A stretch of 64,000 bases of DNA, from assembly GCF_004339595.1 (NCBI RefSeq), contig NZ_SMFU01000007.1, positions 866,658 through 930,657 on the forward strand, given 5' to 3'. Shown here piece after piece: positions 6,878-15,911 of this stretch. How positions within the stretch are numbered: position 1 is the first letter of the stretch; the number at the start of each line of letters is the position of its first letter. The stretch is from Marinobacterium mangrovicola. Lineage in GTDB: Bacteria; Pseudomonadota; Gammaproteobacteria; Pseudomonadales; Balneatricaceae. Below the pieces are notes generated by a model. That model was not told where the DNA came from, made no database searches, and saw nothing but the letters and a program-made list of their open reading frames with translations. Made by a program: the position numbers and the translations under genes.

Positions 6878-8257
6878 TTACACGGCTTGAGGTTCCGTGG
6901 CGGGAGACTCCAGGTGACCGGTGTTGCAGGGTAGGCGAATCTCCATACAAAGGCCGCCCTCGGCTGCGTTAAACGCCCTTAGCGAACCTGCCACCGCTTC
7001 CACCTGTCTGAGTGCTAGGGCGAGCCCAAGTCCATAACCGCGCGGTTCATTATGGCGGGAACGGTCGACCCGGTAGAAAGGCCGAAAGATCGACCTGAGT
7101 TCCGCCTCGGGAACCCCAGGCCCCTGGTCGCTGATCTGGATACGGTACTCCTCGTCCTGTCGGGTTAGCGTGACACTAACCTGTCCGCCGGGAGGGGTGT
7201 AATGCAGTGCATTTCGGACTATGTTTTCCAGCGCTTGTCCCAGGAGCCGTTGGCTGCTTCCGCATAAACGGGCGTGATCGGGCAGAAGCGCTGTGATCCG
7301 ATGTTGCGGAAACTCGAAACGGGCATCATCCAGAATGCTGTCGGTCAGATCGGTCAGATCCAGATCTTCCGGGTCTAGCCGGGGGCGTTCGTTTTCCAGC
7401 CAGGCGAGGGTGAGGCTATCTTCCACCAGTGCGCGCATCTGTGCACTGTCTCTTTTGATGCGGTCGAGAATTTCCTGCTGGTTTGTCTGGTTACTCAGAC
7501 TGAGCGCCATGTCGATGCGCGTAAGGGGAGTGCGAAGTTCGTGGGAAAGATCGGCGATAAGGTGGCGTTGGCTTCGGATAAGACTGCCGGTGCGTTCGGC
7601 CATGTGATCAAAAGATTCTGCAAGCCCTGTCAGCTCGTCGCGCCGGTTTCCCAGATCGTTGGCAACACGCACATCGTATAGCCCGTCGCTGAACTGACGG
7701 GTGGCGCGTTCCAGTCGGCGCAATGGTCCCATGACATGACGGTATAAAACGACGCTCAGCAGTATAAGCAGCGAAAGGGGCAGGAGCACTTTCAGTAGCG
7801 GGCCGATGTAGGGTTGCATCGACCCGGGTCTCATCCGCTGTGGCAGCCGGATCAGGAAATGGGTGTGGCCGTCGGTAAAGGTGATATCCATGATCGGGTT
7901 TTCGGTAAAGTAGAGGTGTATCTTCCACTCCACATGGCGACCCAGCCGAAAGCCTTCCACGAACTGTTGCGACAGGCTGCTGCCGGCGATGGGCCTGAGC
8001 TCCGATTGCACCACCGCTGCCCAGGTATCCTCTTGAGTCTGCAGCTCTCTGAGCCAGGCGGCCAGCGCTGCTTCATCCCCACTGAGATAAAGCGATTCCG
8101 CTTTGCGTCCGTAAGCGACCAGAGTGCGCTGGTGCTCGTCAGCGATAAAACTCATACGCTGCTCGGTATGTGAAGCCAGGTGGTTGATAGCCCAGAAAAG
8201 CAGCACCGTCCCCGCTGCGACTGTGGTGCAGAGTTTCCAGAACAGTCGCCGCCTCAT
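6878..8257 (-). CDS. sensor histidine kinase (HAMP, EnvZ/QseC-like)
   Basis: A 459-residue membrane sensor kinase. Segments at about 11-27 and 153-173 span the membrane and enclose a periplasmic sensor of some 125 residues that I do not recognise. A HAMP linker follows (GPLRRLERAT). The phospho-acceptor is His239 in ADLSHELRTPL; the ATPase domain has the N-box ENIVRNALHYT (344-354), G1 DQGPG (377-381) and G2 GYGLGLAL (407-414). Its start overlaps the stop of the response regulator by four bases, so the two form one unit. The receptor gene begins about 85 bases downstream, making iron or chelate sensing the likely task. Confidence 0.92.
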   Translation of the reverse strand: MRRRLFWKLCTTVAAGTVLLFWAINHLASHTEQRMSFIADEHQRTLVAYGRKAESLYLSGDEAALAAWLRELQTQEDTWAAVVQSELRPIAGSSLSQQFVEGFRLGRHVEWKIHLYFTENPIMDITFTDGHTHFLIRLPQRMRPGSMQPYIGPLLKVLLPLSLLILLSVVLYRHVMGPLRRLERATRQFSDGLYDVRVANDLGNRRDELTGLAESFDHMAERTGSLIRSQRHLIADLSHELRTPLTRIDMALSLSNQTNQQEILDRIKRDSAQMRALVEDSLTLAWLENERPRLDPEDLDLTDLTDSILDDARFEFPQHRITALLPDHARLCGSSQRLLGQALENIVRNALHYTPPGGQVSVTLTRQDEEYRIQISDQGPGVPEAELRSIFRPFYRVDRSRHNEPRGYGLGLALALRQVEAVAGSLRAFNAAEGGLCMEIRLPCNTGHLESPATEPQAV

Positions 8258-8955
8258 GTCAGTGAATACCCGGTGCCATGCATGGTTTGCAGCCGGTCTG
8301 CCGTCATACCCGCCTCGACCAGCCTGCGTCTGACACGGCTGAGGTGCATATCAAGACTGCGGTCGTGCCTGCTGTATTCACGCTCCAGAACGACCTGATA
8401 CAGATAGGGTTTGCTCAGTGTCTCGCCAGGATGGCGGGCCAGTATCCAGAGCAGCTTGAACTGAATCGGAGTCAGTTGTATCGGCTGGCCTTCATAGTGC
8501 ACGAGTTGCTGCTGGCGCTGCATTGTCAGACCGTTGAGGCTCAACTGGAACTGTTCCTGCTGGGAGGCTCTCCCCATTGAACGGCGCAGCAGGGCGTTGA
8601 TGCGTAACAGCAGCTCGGTGGAGTTGAAGGGCTTGGGCAGATAGTCATCGGCGCCCTTGTTGAAACCGCGAATGCGTTCCTCCTCGGCGCCGCAGGCGGT
8701 AAGCATCATCACCGGTGTCTGGCATTTTTCCCGCAAACGCTGGAGGAGTGAGAAGCCGTCGCAGGAGGGGAGTAATACATCCAGGAGGATAAGGTCGAAG
8801 CGCGTCTTGAGGGCAATAAGCAGGGCTTCCTCACCATCCTGGGACTGTTGAGTGGTAAAGCCCTTGGCCTGCAGCAGCTCGGTGATCTGGCTGCTGAGGG
8901 TAGGGTCGTCCTCGACGACGAAGACATGAGCGCGTGCCGGGGTATCTGAGTGCAT
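8254..8955 (-). CDS. OmpR/PhoB-family response regulator
   Basis: A 233-residue two-domain transcription regulator. The receiver has the acidic pair Asp16/Asp17, phospho-acceptor Asp59 in LILLDVLLP, Thr86 and Lys108 in LPKPF. The C-terminal winged helix has the recognition-helix region SRHDRSLDMHLSRVRRRL. It pairs with the overlapping histidine kinase gene. A Fur-box-like sequence sits 17 bases before the ATG. No clear ribosome binding site is visible before this ATG, so translation may be weak or leaderless. Its targets are presumably the co-directional receptor and transporter genes, which is inferred from position only. Confidence 0.93.
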   Translation of the reverse strand: MHSDTPARAHVFVVEDDPTLSSQITELLQAKGFTTQQSQDGEEALLIALKTRFDLILLDVLLPSCDGFSLLQRLREKCQTPVMMLTACGAEEERIRGFNKGADDYLPKPFNSTELLLRINALLRRSMGRASQQEQFQLSLNGLTMQRQQQLVHYEGQPIQLTPIQFKLLWILARHPGETLSKPYLYQVVLEREYSRHDRSLDMHLSRVRRRLVEAGMTADRLQTMHGTGYSLT

Positions 8956-8971
8956 CGTTATTATTAGTAAT

Positions 8972-8990
8972 ACGAATGATAATAAATATC
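8972..8990 (-). promoter_or_regulatory. Fur-box-like sequence ahead of the two-component genes
   Basis: The 19 bases match the classical Fur consensus (GATAATGATAATCATTATC) at 14 positions, including an unbroken run of nine. The site lies immediately upstream of the response regulator ATG in an AT-rich gap, where a promoter would be expected. It suggests that iron-loaded Fur represses the regulator-kinase pair and through it the uptake genes. Confidence 0.55.
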
Positions 8991-9060
8991 GTTAATGCTA
9001 ACTCATAGACAGTCCGTAGCAAAGGTTTATGGGCTTGAGTGGCTGAAGAAGTGAGGTCGA

Positions 9061-9351
9061 TCAGCGTTTTTTGGGGGGCAGGTAGACGTCGTCTTCCATA
9101 TAGCGGCCCGTGATTGTCAGTTTACGCTCGAGCCAGCGATTGAAGAGTGTCCATAGCGCGAAGGCGGGAGTCATTATCAGCATGATCCCCAGCATCAGTG
9201 CCGCACCGCTATAGCCTTCCGGCGCCAGTGATGCTGCCCAATCGAGCACACCAAGCTCTCTGCCAACAAAGAACCAGAGGATCAGGCCGAGAAAGCCGCA
9301 TCCGACACCCAGGTGGTGGAGCAGCTTGGTGCGTTTTTCTTTTCTGTTCAT
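9061..9351 (-). CDS. small two-span membrane protein, function unknown
   Basis: A 96-residue protein I do not recognise. A basic start (MNRKEKRTK) is followed by two hydrophobic segments (about 14-29 and 46-67), then a basic stretch and a tail ending LPPKKR, so both ends should be in the cytoplasm. The start overlaps the stop of the upstream PilZ gene by four bases, which implies translational coupling. A link with c-di-GMP-responsive envelope functions is possible but is inferred only from this overlap. Confidence 0.65.
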   Translation of the reverse strand: MNRKEKRTKLLHHLGVGCGFLGLILWFFVGRELGVLDWAASLAPEGYSGAALMLGIMLIMTPAFALWTLFNRWLERKLTITGRYMEDDVYLPPKKR

Positions 9352-9908
9352 TCCACGAGTCTCTTACGGTTTTTCGCCTGGGCTTCCAGGATCAACCTGG
9401 CCAGGAGTGTACGGCAGCTTTCCGGCATCAGCATAAATGAGACCCCCAGTTCGTAGCCTGAGTCGACCTCGCTACAGCGTTGAACCTCTGCATAAAGCAG
9501 CAGTCCCAAACCGTTATCGGGAAACACCAGCTTCAAAGCCAGGTAGCTTTCCATGGGGATCGCTTCGGTGGTTACGAAGGAAAGGCCGCCCTCGCTCAGG
9601 TTAATGGTTTGGGTATGGCTGTGTTCCAGGTCGAGATCGGTGCCGGCAATGGTGCTGGCGATCAGGTCCAGCTTTTTGTTCAGTTGTTGCAGATACGTGG
9701 CCAGATGTGGGGTAGACTCTCCGATCTTATAGATCAGGTGCTGTGACTCCGAATCGATCTCGGCCAGCTGGCTCTGCAGCAGAAAGTAGGGCGACACGTT
9801 GAACTGATAGGGTTGGGAAGAGCCTGCGACTTCGTCGCTGGACACGACCTTATAGTCGATCACAACCGGTTGGTCGATGCGATAAAACTGGCGGCGTTCC
9901 TGGTCCAC
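9348..9908 (-). CDS. PilZ-domain protein, probable c-di-GMP receptor
   Basis: A 186-residue soluble protein. The N-terminal RRQFYRI (residues 5-11) fits the RxxxR motif of PilZ domains, and NLSEGGLSF (103-111) fits the [D/N]xSxxG motif. The two motifs are far apart because about 80 residues of mostly helical sequence lie between them, so this is an extended variant of the domain. Both c-di-GMP contact motifs appear intact. It is divergent from the lipoprotein export genes and coupled to a small membrane protein downstream. Confidence 0.78.
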   Translation of the reverse strand: MDQERRQFYRIDQPVVIDYKVVSSDEVAGSSQPYQFNVSPYFLLQSQLAEIDSESQHLIYKIGESTPHLATYLQQLNKKLDLIASTIAGTDLDLEHSHTQTINLSEGGLSFVTTEAIPMESYLALKLVFPDNGLGLLLYAEVQRCSEVDSGYELGVSFMLMPESCRTLLARLILEAQAKNRKRLVE

Positions 9909-10000
9909 GTCTGGCTCCTTTTAGTGTCGGATTTGTCACCTTCGAGTATAAACAAATATGCAGTCCGGCTGTTAGCCGGTAACAGGGACAAGATTACTCA

Positions 10001-11248
10001 ATGTTTAAACCCCTCTCTCTCTTTGTGGGTCTGCGCTACACCGCCGCCAAGCGTGGCAATCACTTTATCTCCTTCATTTCGCTGGTATCGATGCTCGGTC
10101 TTATGCTGGGTGTGGCGGCGCTTATTCTCGTGCTTTCAGTGATGAACGGTTTCGATCGGGAGTTGAAGCAGCGGATCCTCGGTATGGTTCCCCATGCAAC
10201 CCTGAGTGCCTACGGGGATGAGCTCAACGACTGGCGCTCTTTGGCAGATGAGATTCAGGGCGCCCAGGGGCTGCAGGGTGTTGCGCCCTATATCCAGGCT
10301 CAGGGTATGCTGACTCACGCCGGGCGCGTGCAGGGCGTAATGGTCAATGGTGTCGATCCTGACTATGAAGATCAGGTATCAATTATCGGTCAGCATATGC
10401 AGTACGGCCAGCTGACGGACCTGGAGTCCGGCGAATACCGCATCGTGCTGGGTGAGCTATTAGCGCGTTATATCGGTGCCAGCGTCGGCGATAAGGTCAC
10501 GCTGGTATTGCCGGAAGCGTCGGTCAGTGTGGCGGGAATCACGCCGCGACTGAAACGCTTCACTGTCAGCGGTATCTTCTCGGTGGGGGCTCAGCTCGAT
10601 GCGAACCTGGCCTACGTTAATATCGAGGATGCAGCGCGTCTCAAGCGAATGACCCCGGGAGCTGTTGACGGTGTTCAGCTGCATTTCGAGGACCTGTTCC
10701 AGGCACCTAACCTGGCTCGTGAACTGGCCCGTAGCCAGAACCGAATGCTCAGTGTCAGCGACTGGACCCGTACCCACGGCAACCTGTTTCAGGCGATCCA
10801 GCTTGAGAAACGGATGATCGGTCTGCTGCTGTTTCTGATCGTCTTTGTAGCGGCGTTTAATATCGTGTCGACACTGGTGATGGTGGTCACCGACAAGCGG
10901 GCGGATATTGCGATTCTGCGCACCATGGGGGCAACGCCTTCGGTGATCCTGCGGATTTTTATTGTTCAGGGCGTGGTGATCGGTGTGATCGGAACGCTGC
11001 TGGGCACGATCCTCGGGATCATTCTGGCCTTGAGCGTTACCGATATTGTCGCCTGGATCGAGCAGAGCTTCGGTATTCAGTTCCTGTCCGCCGATGTCTA
11101 CTTTATCAGTTACCTGCCGTCCCAGCTGCAGTGGCCGGATGTGACATTGATCACCACGACGGCGCTGGGCATCAGTTTCCTGGCCACCATTTACCCCGCC
11201 TGGCGGGCATCACGTACTCAACCGGCGGAGGCTCTGCGTTATGAGTGA
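10001..11248 (+). CDS. lipoprotein-releasing ABC permease (LolC/LolE family, LolF-like)
   Basis: A 415-residue inner-membrane permease of the lipoprotein-releasing system, which extracts outer-membrane lipoproteins and hands them to LolA. It opens with PLSLFVGLRYTAAKRGNHFISFIS, the usual amphipathic start. The layout is one transmembrane segment at about 25-50, a periplasmic domain of some 220 residues, three more segments, and the C-terminal YPAWRASRTQPAEALRYE. The ATPase gene overlaps its end by eight bases. No second permease gene follows, so this single subunit may act as a homodimer like the LolF of some gammaproteobacteria; a second permease elsewhere cannot be excluded. Confidence 0.9.
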   Translation: MFKPLSLFVGLRYTAAKRGNHFISFISLVSMLGLMLGVAALILVLSVMNGFDRELKQRILGMVPHATLSAYGDELNDWRSLADEIQGAQGLQGVAPYIQAQGMLTHAGRVQGVMVNGVDPDYEDQVSIIGQHMQYGQLTDLESGEYRIVLGELLARYIGASVGDKVTLVLPEASVSVAGITPRLKRFTVSGIFSVGAQLDANLAYVNIEDAARLKRMTPGAVDGVQLHFEDLFQAPNLARELARSQNRMLSVSDWTRTHGNLFQAIQLEKRMIGLLLFLIVFVAAFNIVSTLVMVVTDKRADIAILRTMGATPSVILRIFIVQGVVIGVIGTLLGTILGIILALSVTDIVAWIEQSFGIQFLSADVYFISYLPSQLQWPDVTLITTTALGISFLATIYPAWRASRTQPAEALRYE

Positions 11249-11945
11249 AGTTCTTAAGGCATCCGGCGTTCGACGCAGTTATCACGAAGCCGGTAATGAG
11301 ATGATTGTGATCGATGATGTCACGTTCAGCGTCAACAGCGGTGAACGCGTGGCGATCATCGGCGCGTCAGGCAGCGGTAAAAGTACGCTGCTGAATATTC
11401 TGGGTGGTCTCGATAAACCGGATAGCGGAGAAGTCTCCGTGGCCGGTGAAGCCTTGTATCAGGTCAGTGAGGTCAGGCGTTCGGCGATCCGCAACCGTCA
11501 CCTTGGTTTCGTTTATCAGTTCCATCATCTGCTGAATGAGTTCTCGGCACTGGAAAATGTGGCCATGCCCCTCGTGCTCGGTCGCCACTCAGTTGCTGAG
11601 GCGCGTAAGGCGGCTGCTGAGTTGCTGGAGCAGGTGGGTATGGGGCACAGGCTGACGCACAAACCGGGCAAGCTCAGTGGTGGTGAACGTCAGCGCGTAG
11701 CGATAGCCCGCGCCCTGGTCTGTAAGCCCGCCTGCGTGCTGATGGATGAGCCCACCGGTAATCTGGATCGACACACCGCCCAGGAGGTTGAAAACTGCCT
11801 GGATCAGATGAACAGGGAGTCGGGCACGGCGTTTATTACTGTGACCCACGACCTGTCCCTGGCGAGCCGGATGGATAGAGTGGTGGAGATTGTCGACGGA
11901 CGTCTGCAGCCGTTTACGGGCAGTGAGTCTGGTCAGTCAGCCTGA
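11241..11945 (+). CDS. lolD: lipoprotein-releasing system ATPase LolD
   Basis: The 234-residue ATPase powers release of lipoproteins from the inner membrane. Walker A GASGSGKST is at 41-49, the LolD-typical QFHHLLNEF at 93-101, the signature LSGGERQR at 145-152 and Walker B ACVLMDEPTGNLD from about 164. The start overlaps the permease gene by eight bases. The last 13 bases overlap the convergent DUF2062 gene on the other strand. Confidence 0.93.
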   Translation: MSEVLKASGVRRSYHEAGNEMIVIDDVTFSVNSGERVAIIGASGSGKSTLLNILGGLDKPDSGEVSVAGEALYQVSEVRRSAIRNRHLGFVYQFHHLLNEFSALENVAMPLVLGRHSVAEARKAAAELLEQVGMGHRLTHKPGKLSGGERQRVAIARALVCKPACVLMDEPTGNLDRHTAQEVENCLDQMNRESGTAFITVTHDLSLASRMDRVVEIVDGRLQPFTGSESGQSA

Positions 11946-12481
11946 TCGGACTTCTTACGTCGGGCGGCGCGCAGCTGCCCGCGCTTGCGCCAGCTTTTAT
12001 TGACGTGCCAGATCCAGAACCAGTGAACCGCTACATAACTCAGCAGCGACAGCACGATTCCCGTCAGCAATGAACCCAGCAGCAGTGGCCACCAGATGGC
12101 GGCAATCTCTGACTGGATAGTGGCCAGGTCCCAGTGGAAGCTGATGTCTTTACGGATATGGCTGTCCAGCAGCCAGGCACCGATCCGGTAAGTGAAATAG
12201 AAGATCGGTGGGATGGTGATCGGGTTTGTCAGCCAGACAAGGCCGATGGAAATGGCCAAGTTGCCGGCCAGAACCAGTGCCAGTACCGCAGCGACCAGCA
12301 TCTGCCCGGGTATCGGCAGAAAGGCACAGAAGACACCCACCAGAAAGGCGCGGGAGACCGATTTGCGGGTCAGGTGCCAAAGATTAGGGTCATGCAGGTG
12401 TTCCCCTAGCCAGCGCAGGGAGGGGTGGGCACGCAGCTTGTGCTGGTCCGGCATGTACTTCTTGAAGATTTTGCGCGGCAT
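11933..12481 (-). CDS. DUF2062 membrane protein
   Basis: A 182-residue protein of the DUF2062 family. The segment from SVSRAFLVGVFCAFLPIPGQM is the family hallmark, followed by LTNPITIPPIFYFTYRIG and a last hydrophobic helix near residues 125-150. The C-terminus is strongly basic (SWRKRGQLRAARRKK), so it should lie in the cytoplasm. The biochemical role is unknown. The gene runs against lolD and overlaps its end by 13 bases. It is divergent from comEC. Confidence 0.82.
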   Translation of the reverse strand: MPRKIFKKYMPDQHKLRAHPSLRWLGEHLHDPNLWHLTRKSVSRAFLVGVFCAFLPIPGQMLVAAVLALVLAGNLAISIGLVWLTNPITIPPIFYFTYRIGAWLLDSHIRKDISFHWDLATIQSEIAAIWWPLLLGSLLTGIVLSLLSYVAVHWFWIWHVNKSWRKRGQLRAARRKKSDQAD

Positions 12482-12556
12482 ATTAACGTGTTAACTCACA
12501 TCTGTGCGGGCATTATGCCGAGTGTGACCTCTTAAGCCAACAATTTGAGATCAAGG

Positions 12557-14794
12557 ATGATCGCTTATCTTGTCGGCCTTCTCGCCGTGGCCATGTTGCC
12601 TGGCCTTAACGGCGTCTGGCTGTTACTGCTGGCGGGTGCCTTGGCATCCGCAGTCAAACCCGCGCGTCAACAGGCTTTCCTGTTCACTGCGGGTGTTCTG
12701 CTCGCCTCTATTTGGGGCGCCTGGCAGCTGGATCATCGGCTGCCTGATGCTTATGCCCGCAGCGATCTCTCTCTTAGCGGAACTCTGATATCCATCCCCG
12801 CTACGGCGGGCAGACGCCAGACGTTTGTGCTGAAAGTAGACAGCGTCGCCAGCTCAGAACCAGCGTTAGCCAGGCTGCGGCGAGTGAAACTATCCTACTA
12901 TGATGTGGCCCCCGTATTACAGGCTGGTGATCGTATCGATGTCGTCGTGCGCCTATTTCCGCCGCGAGGACTCAGCAACCCGCACGCCTTCGATCTGGAA
13001 AAACGAAACCTGATGGCGTCGATCGATGGCCGTGGTTACATCCTGGATCTTAATCGCCGGGACGAGGCACCGCCTGGCTTGCTTTCATTTCGTCAGTACC
13101 TGAGTAACCAGTTGGATCAGCGTTTCTCTGCCGTAGCTTCAGCAACGCTGGGCGCGCTGGTGTTGGGAGACCGTTCACGGTTGACGGATGACCAGTGGCG
13201 TCTGATTAGCGAGACCGGCACCGCTCATCTGATGGTGGTCAGTGGACTGCATATAGCGGTCATCGCTGGCGTGGGCATGCTGCTTTCGAGAGCGGTTGGC
13301 GGGCTGTTGCTGGGATGCGGGGTTTCCTCTGTGCAGGTGCGCCGCGGCGGTCTGCTGCTGGCGGCTATGCTGGCTATCGGCTACGCACTATTGTCGGGCA
13401 TGGCTATTCCGGTGCAACGATCCCTGGTCATGGTGTTGATCTTTCTGGCGGGCGAGTGGGCACTGAGACCGGTCAGTGGATGGCTCCGCTGGCGCTGTGC
13501 ACTGGTAGCTGTAACCCTGGTTCAGCCACTGGCGATAACAGAACCCGGTGCCTGGCTATCGTTCGGTGCTGTTGCGCTCTTGCTCTGGATGCTCGCCCAA
13601 AGACAGCGATTACGTGGTTTTCTGGCGACCTGGTGCAGAGTGCAGGGAACGCTGTTTATCGGCATGCTGCCAGTGACCGCGGCGCTGTTCTATCAGGTGG
13701 GGTTTCTGGCGCCGTTGGCGAACTTGTTCGCCGTTCCGTTGATCTCTTTGCTGGTGATGTTGTTGCCCCTGTTGCTGCCACTTGCACTCATCAGCGGTAG
13801 TGAGTTGCTGGTCCATGTGATGAGTGTGGGGATCGAACAGTTCTGGCTGGCGCTGGCTGCAGCGCGTGACCTTGTCGGCCTTTATCTGAAAATACCTGCA
13901 CCAGGTATTCTGGCAGTGATTCTGTCATTTGGGGCAGCTCTCTGGTGGATCCAGCCGCTGCCATTTCGCTGGCGCTGGCCGGCGCTGATCCTTCTTTTGC
14001 CATTGCTCGCCTCTGAGCCAGCAGGGCCCGAAGAAGGGGAGTTTGACGTCACGCTGTTTGATGTGGGACAGGGGCTGGCCGTGTTGGTGGAAACCCGAGA
14101 TGGAAGCCTGCTTTATGACACAGGTCCTGGGTATCCCGGCGGTGGCAGTGCCTTCCCTTATGCGGTTGCTCCTGAACTGCGTTCAAAGGCTATGGCCGAA
14201 ATCGACTTGTTGGTGCTAAGCCATGGTGACAGTGACCACACCGGTGGAGTGGATTCGCTCATTGAACAGATGACGGTGGCCGAGATTATCAGTGGTGAGC
14301 GGGTCGTGGGGTTATCCTCCCAAAAGCGGTGTGGCGAAGAGGCGTTGACGTGGAACTGGAGTGGGGTTGAGATCGTCGCGTTGCAGGTGCATACCGGCAA
14401 GGCAGACAGCAACGCCCGGTCATGTGTAGTCAGAATCAGCAATGGTCACTGTTCTCTTTTGCTCCCCGGGGACCTGGGTAAAGCCGGTGAGAGGCAGTTG
14501 ATAAGACAACAGAATCTCGGCCCGGTTACCTGGTTGGTGGCGGGACATCACGGCAGTGCCACCTCATCCTCCCAGTTGTTTCTCAACCGGATGTCGCCGC
14601 AGGCGGTCATTTTCAGTCGCGGTAGCTTTAATCGCTTCGGTCATCCGGCCGCCGATGTGGTTGAGCGTGTCCGGCACAGCGGCGCAGAGATTATCGATAC
14701 GGCTGAAGAGGGTGCCGTTTTGCTCCATGGCGGTGAAGCATGCGAAACAAGCGTTTGGAGAAACGTAAAAAGACGTTACTGGACAGCGGGTTAA
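12557..14794 (+). CDS. comEC: ComEC/Rec2 DNA-uptake channel
   Basis: A 745-residue protein that in competent bacteria carries single-stranded DNA across the inner membrane. An N-terminal hydrophobic block and DUF4131-like domain are followed by the competence core (SGLHIAVIAGVGMLLSR, GMAIPVQRSLVMV) with many transmembrane helices. A C-terminal metallo-beta-lactamase-like domain has VGQGLAVLVET, LSHGDSDHTGG (metal ligands) and GHHGS. Length is normal. The ATG at 12557 directly follows AAGG with no room for ribosome spacing; a TTG at 12545 would add four residues, so the start is uncertain. It indicates potential for natural transformation if pilus genes are present elsewhere. Confidence 0.93.
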   Translation: MIAYLVGLLAVAMLPGLNGVWLLLLAGALASAVKPARQQAFLFTAGVLLASIWGAWQLDHRLPDAYARSDLSLSGTLISIPATAGRRQTFVLKVDSVASSEPALARLRRVKLSYYDVAPVLQAGDRIDVVVRLFPPRGLSNPHAFDLEKRNLMASIDGRGYILDLNRRDEAPPGLLSFRQYLSNQLDQRFSAVASATLGALVLGDRSRLTDDQWRLISETGTAHLMVVSGLHIAVIAGVGMLLSRAVGGLLLGCGVSSVQVRRGGLLLAAMLAIGYALLSGMAIPVQRSLVMVLIFLAGEWALRPVSGWLRWRCALVAVTLVQPLAITEPGAWLSFGAVALLLWMLAQRQRLRGFLATWCRVQGTLFIGMLPVTAALFYQVGFLAPLANLFAVPLISLLVMLLPLLLPLALISGSELLVHVMSVGIEQFWLALAAARDLVGLYLKIPAPGILAVILSFGAALWWIQPLPFRWRWPALILLLPLLASEPAGPEEGEFDVTLFDVGQGLAVLVETRDGSLLYDTGPGYPGGGSAFPYAVAPELRSKAMAEIDLLVLSHGDSDHTGGVDSLIEQMTVAEIISGERVVGLSSQKRCGEEALTWNWSGVEIVALQVHTGKADSNARSCVVRISNGHCSLLLPGDLGKAGERQLIRQQNLGPVTWLVAGHHGSATSSSQLFLNRMSPQAVIFSRGSFNRFGHPAADVVERVRHSGAEIIDTAEEGAVLLHGGEACETSVWRNVKRRYWTAG

Positions 14795-14858
14795 GTATCT
14801 ACTCAGGCTGCGCGAGGCTATGGTAGAGTAACAACCCGGCTGTACAGGAGGCGAAGTC

Positions 14859-15479
14859 GTGTTCGATTTGATTCAAGCGGGTGGCTGGCTAATGGTGCCG
14901 ATAATTGCCTGCTCTATTTTAGCATTAGCAATTGTCGTAGAGCGCTTGGTGGCGCTGAGAACCACACGCGTGATTCCTCAGGGATTACTCGCGCAGGTGT
15001 GGGAGCTTGTCCGTAGTGGTGAGATGACACCGGAGCGCATGCGCTCCATTAAGCATGACAGCCCGCTGGGCGTGATCGTCGTGGCTGGCTTAAATAGTTC
15101 TTCGCACGGTCGCGAAGTGATGAAAGAAAGCATTCAGGAAGCGGCAACCCTTGTCGTTCATGAGCTGGAGCGCTTTCTCAATAGCCTCGGGACTATTGCT
15201 GCGATTACACCGCTGTTGGGTCTGCTGGGTACCGTAATCGGCATGATCAAGGTGTTTACTGAGATTATGATCCAGGGCACGGGCAATGCCGGTGTGCTTG
15301 CGGGAGGGATCTCCGAGGCGCTGATCACCACGGCAGCAGGGCTGTCAGTCGCGATTCCGGCGCTGGTGCTGCACCGCTATTTTCAACGCAAGGTAGATAC
15401 CCTGGTGCTGACCATGGAGCAGGAATCGATCAAGCTGGTCGAGATTGTCCATGGCGAGCGTGAAGTGGATTTCAAATAG
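14859..15479 (+). CDS. exbB: ExbB/TolQ-type proton channel subunit
   Basis: A 206-residue MotA/TolQ/ExbB protein with three membrane spans: about residues 8-30, then the conserved pair starting at SLGTIAAITPLLGLLGTVIGM and GISEALITTAAGLSVAIPAL. It makes the inner-membrane motor with ExbD that energises TonB or a TonB-like partner. The GTG start at 14859 has AGGAGG seven bases upstream. It heads the cluster exbB-exbD-lpxK-ycaR-kdsB-wzb-murB. In many gammaproteobacteria this pair sits beside lpxK without a tonB gene, so its partner cannot be named from the context. Confidence 0.88.
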   Translation: MFDLIQAGGWLMVPIIACSILALAIVVERLVALRTTRVIPQGLLAQVWELVRSGEMTPERMRSIKHDSPLGVIVVAGLNSSSHGREVMKESIQEAATLVVHELERFLNSLGTIAAITPLLGLLGTVIGMIKVFTEIMIQGTGNAGVLAGGISEALITTAAGLSVAIPALVLHRYFQRKVDTLVLTMEQESIKLVEIVHGEREVDFK

Positions 15480-15491
15480 CGGGAGATCCCA

Positions 15492-15911
15492 GTGCATTTT
15501 CAGCGTCAGCGCCGCGAAGAGGTCAGCATCAACCTGACACCACTGATCGATGTGGTGTTTCTGCTGCTGATCTTTTTTATGGTCTCAACGACCTTTACCA
15601 AGGAAACCCATCTTGATGTGGATCTGCCTCAGGCCAGTAATGGCGAGGCGGCTGCCAAGACGGAGACGCTCGATGTGGTGATAAACGCCCAGGGGCAGTA
15701 CAGCGTTAACGGCCGTGCTCTGGTCAATACTCAGGCGCAGACCCTCAAACGTGCTATCGCGGAAGAGGCGGGTGAAGATCGTTCTCTGCCCTTTATCATT
15801 ACCGCTGACGCTCAGACTCCTCACCAGTCCGTGGTTACGGCCATGGATGTGGCGGGTCAGCTGGGCTTTATCCATTTGAGTATATCCACGCGGGAAGTGG
15901 AGTCCCGCTGA
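15492..15911 (+). CDS. exbD: ExbD/TolR-type proton channel subunit
   Basis: A 139-residue protein with one transmembrane helix near the N-terminus: INLTPLIDVVFLLLIFFMVS, where the Asp is the proton-carrying residue of the family. A periplasmic domain of about 95 residues follows. The start is GTG at 15492. The stop overlaps the ATG of lpxK (TGATG). Confidence 0.9.
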   Translation: MHFQRQRREEVSINLTPLIDVVFLLLIFFMVSTTFTKETHLDVDLPQASNGEAAAKTETLDVVINAQGQYSVNGRALVNTQAQTLKRAIAEEAGEDRSLPFIITADAQTPHQSVVTAMDVAGQLGFIHLSISTREVESR

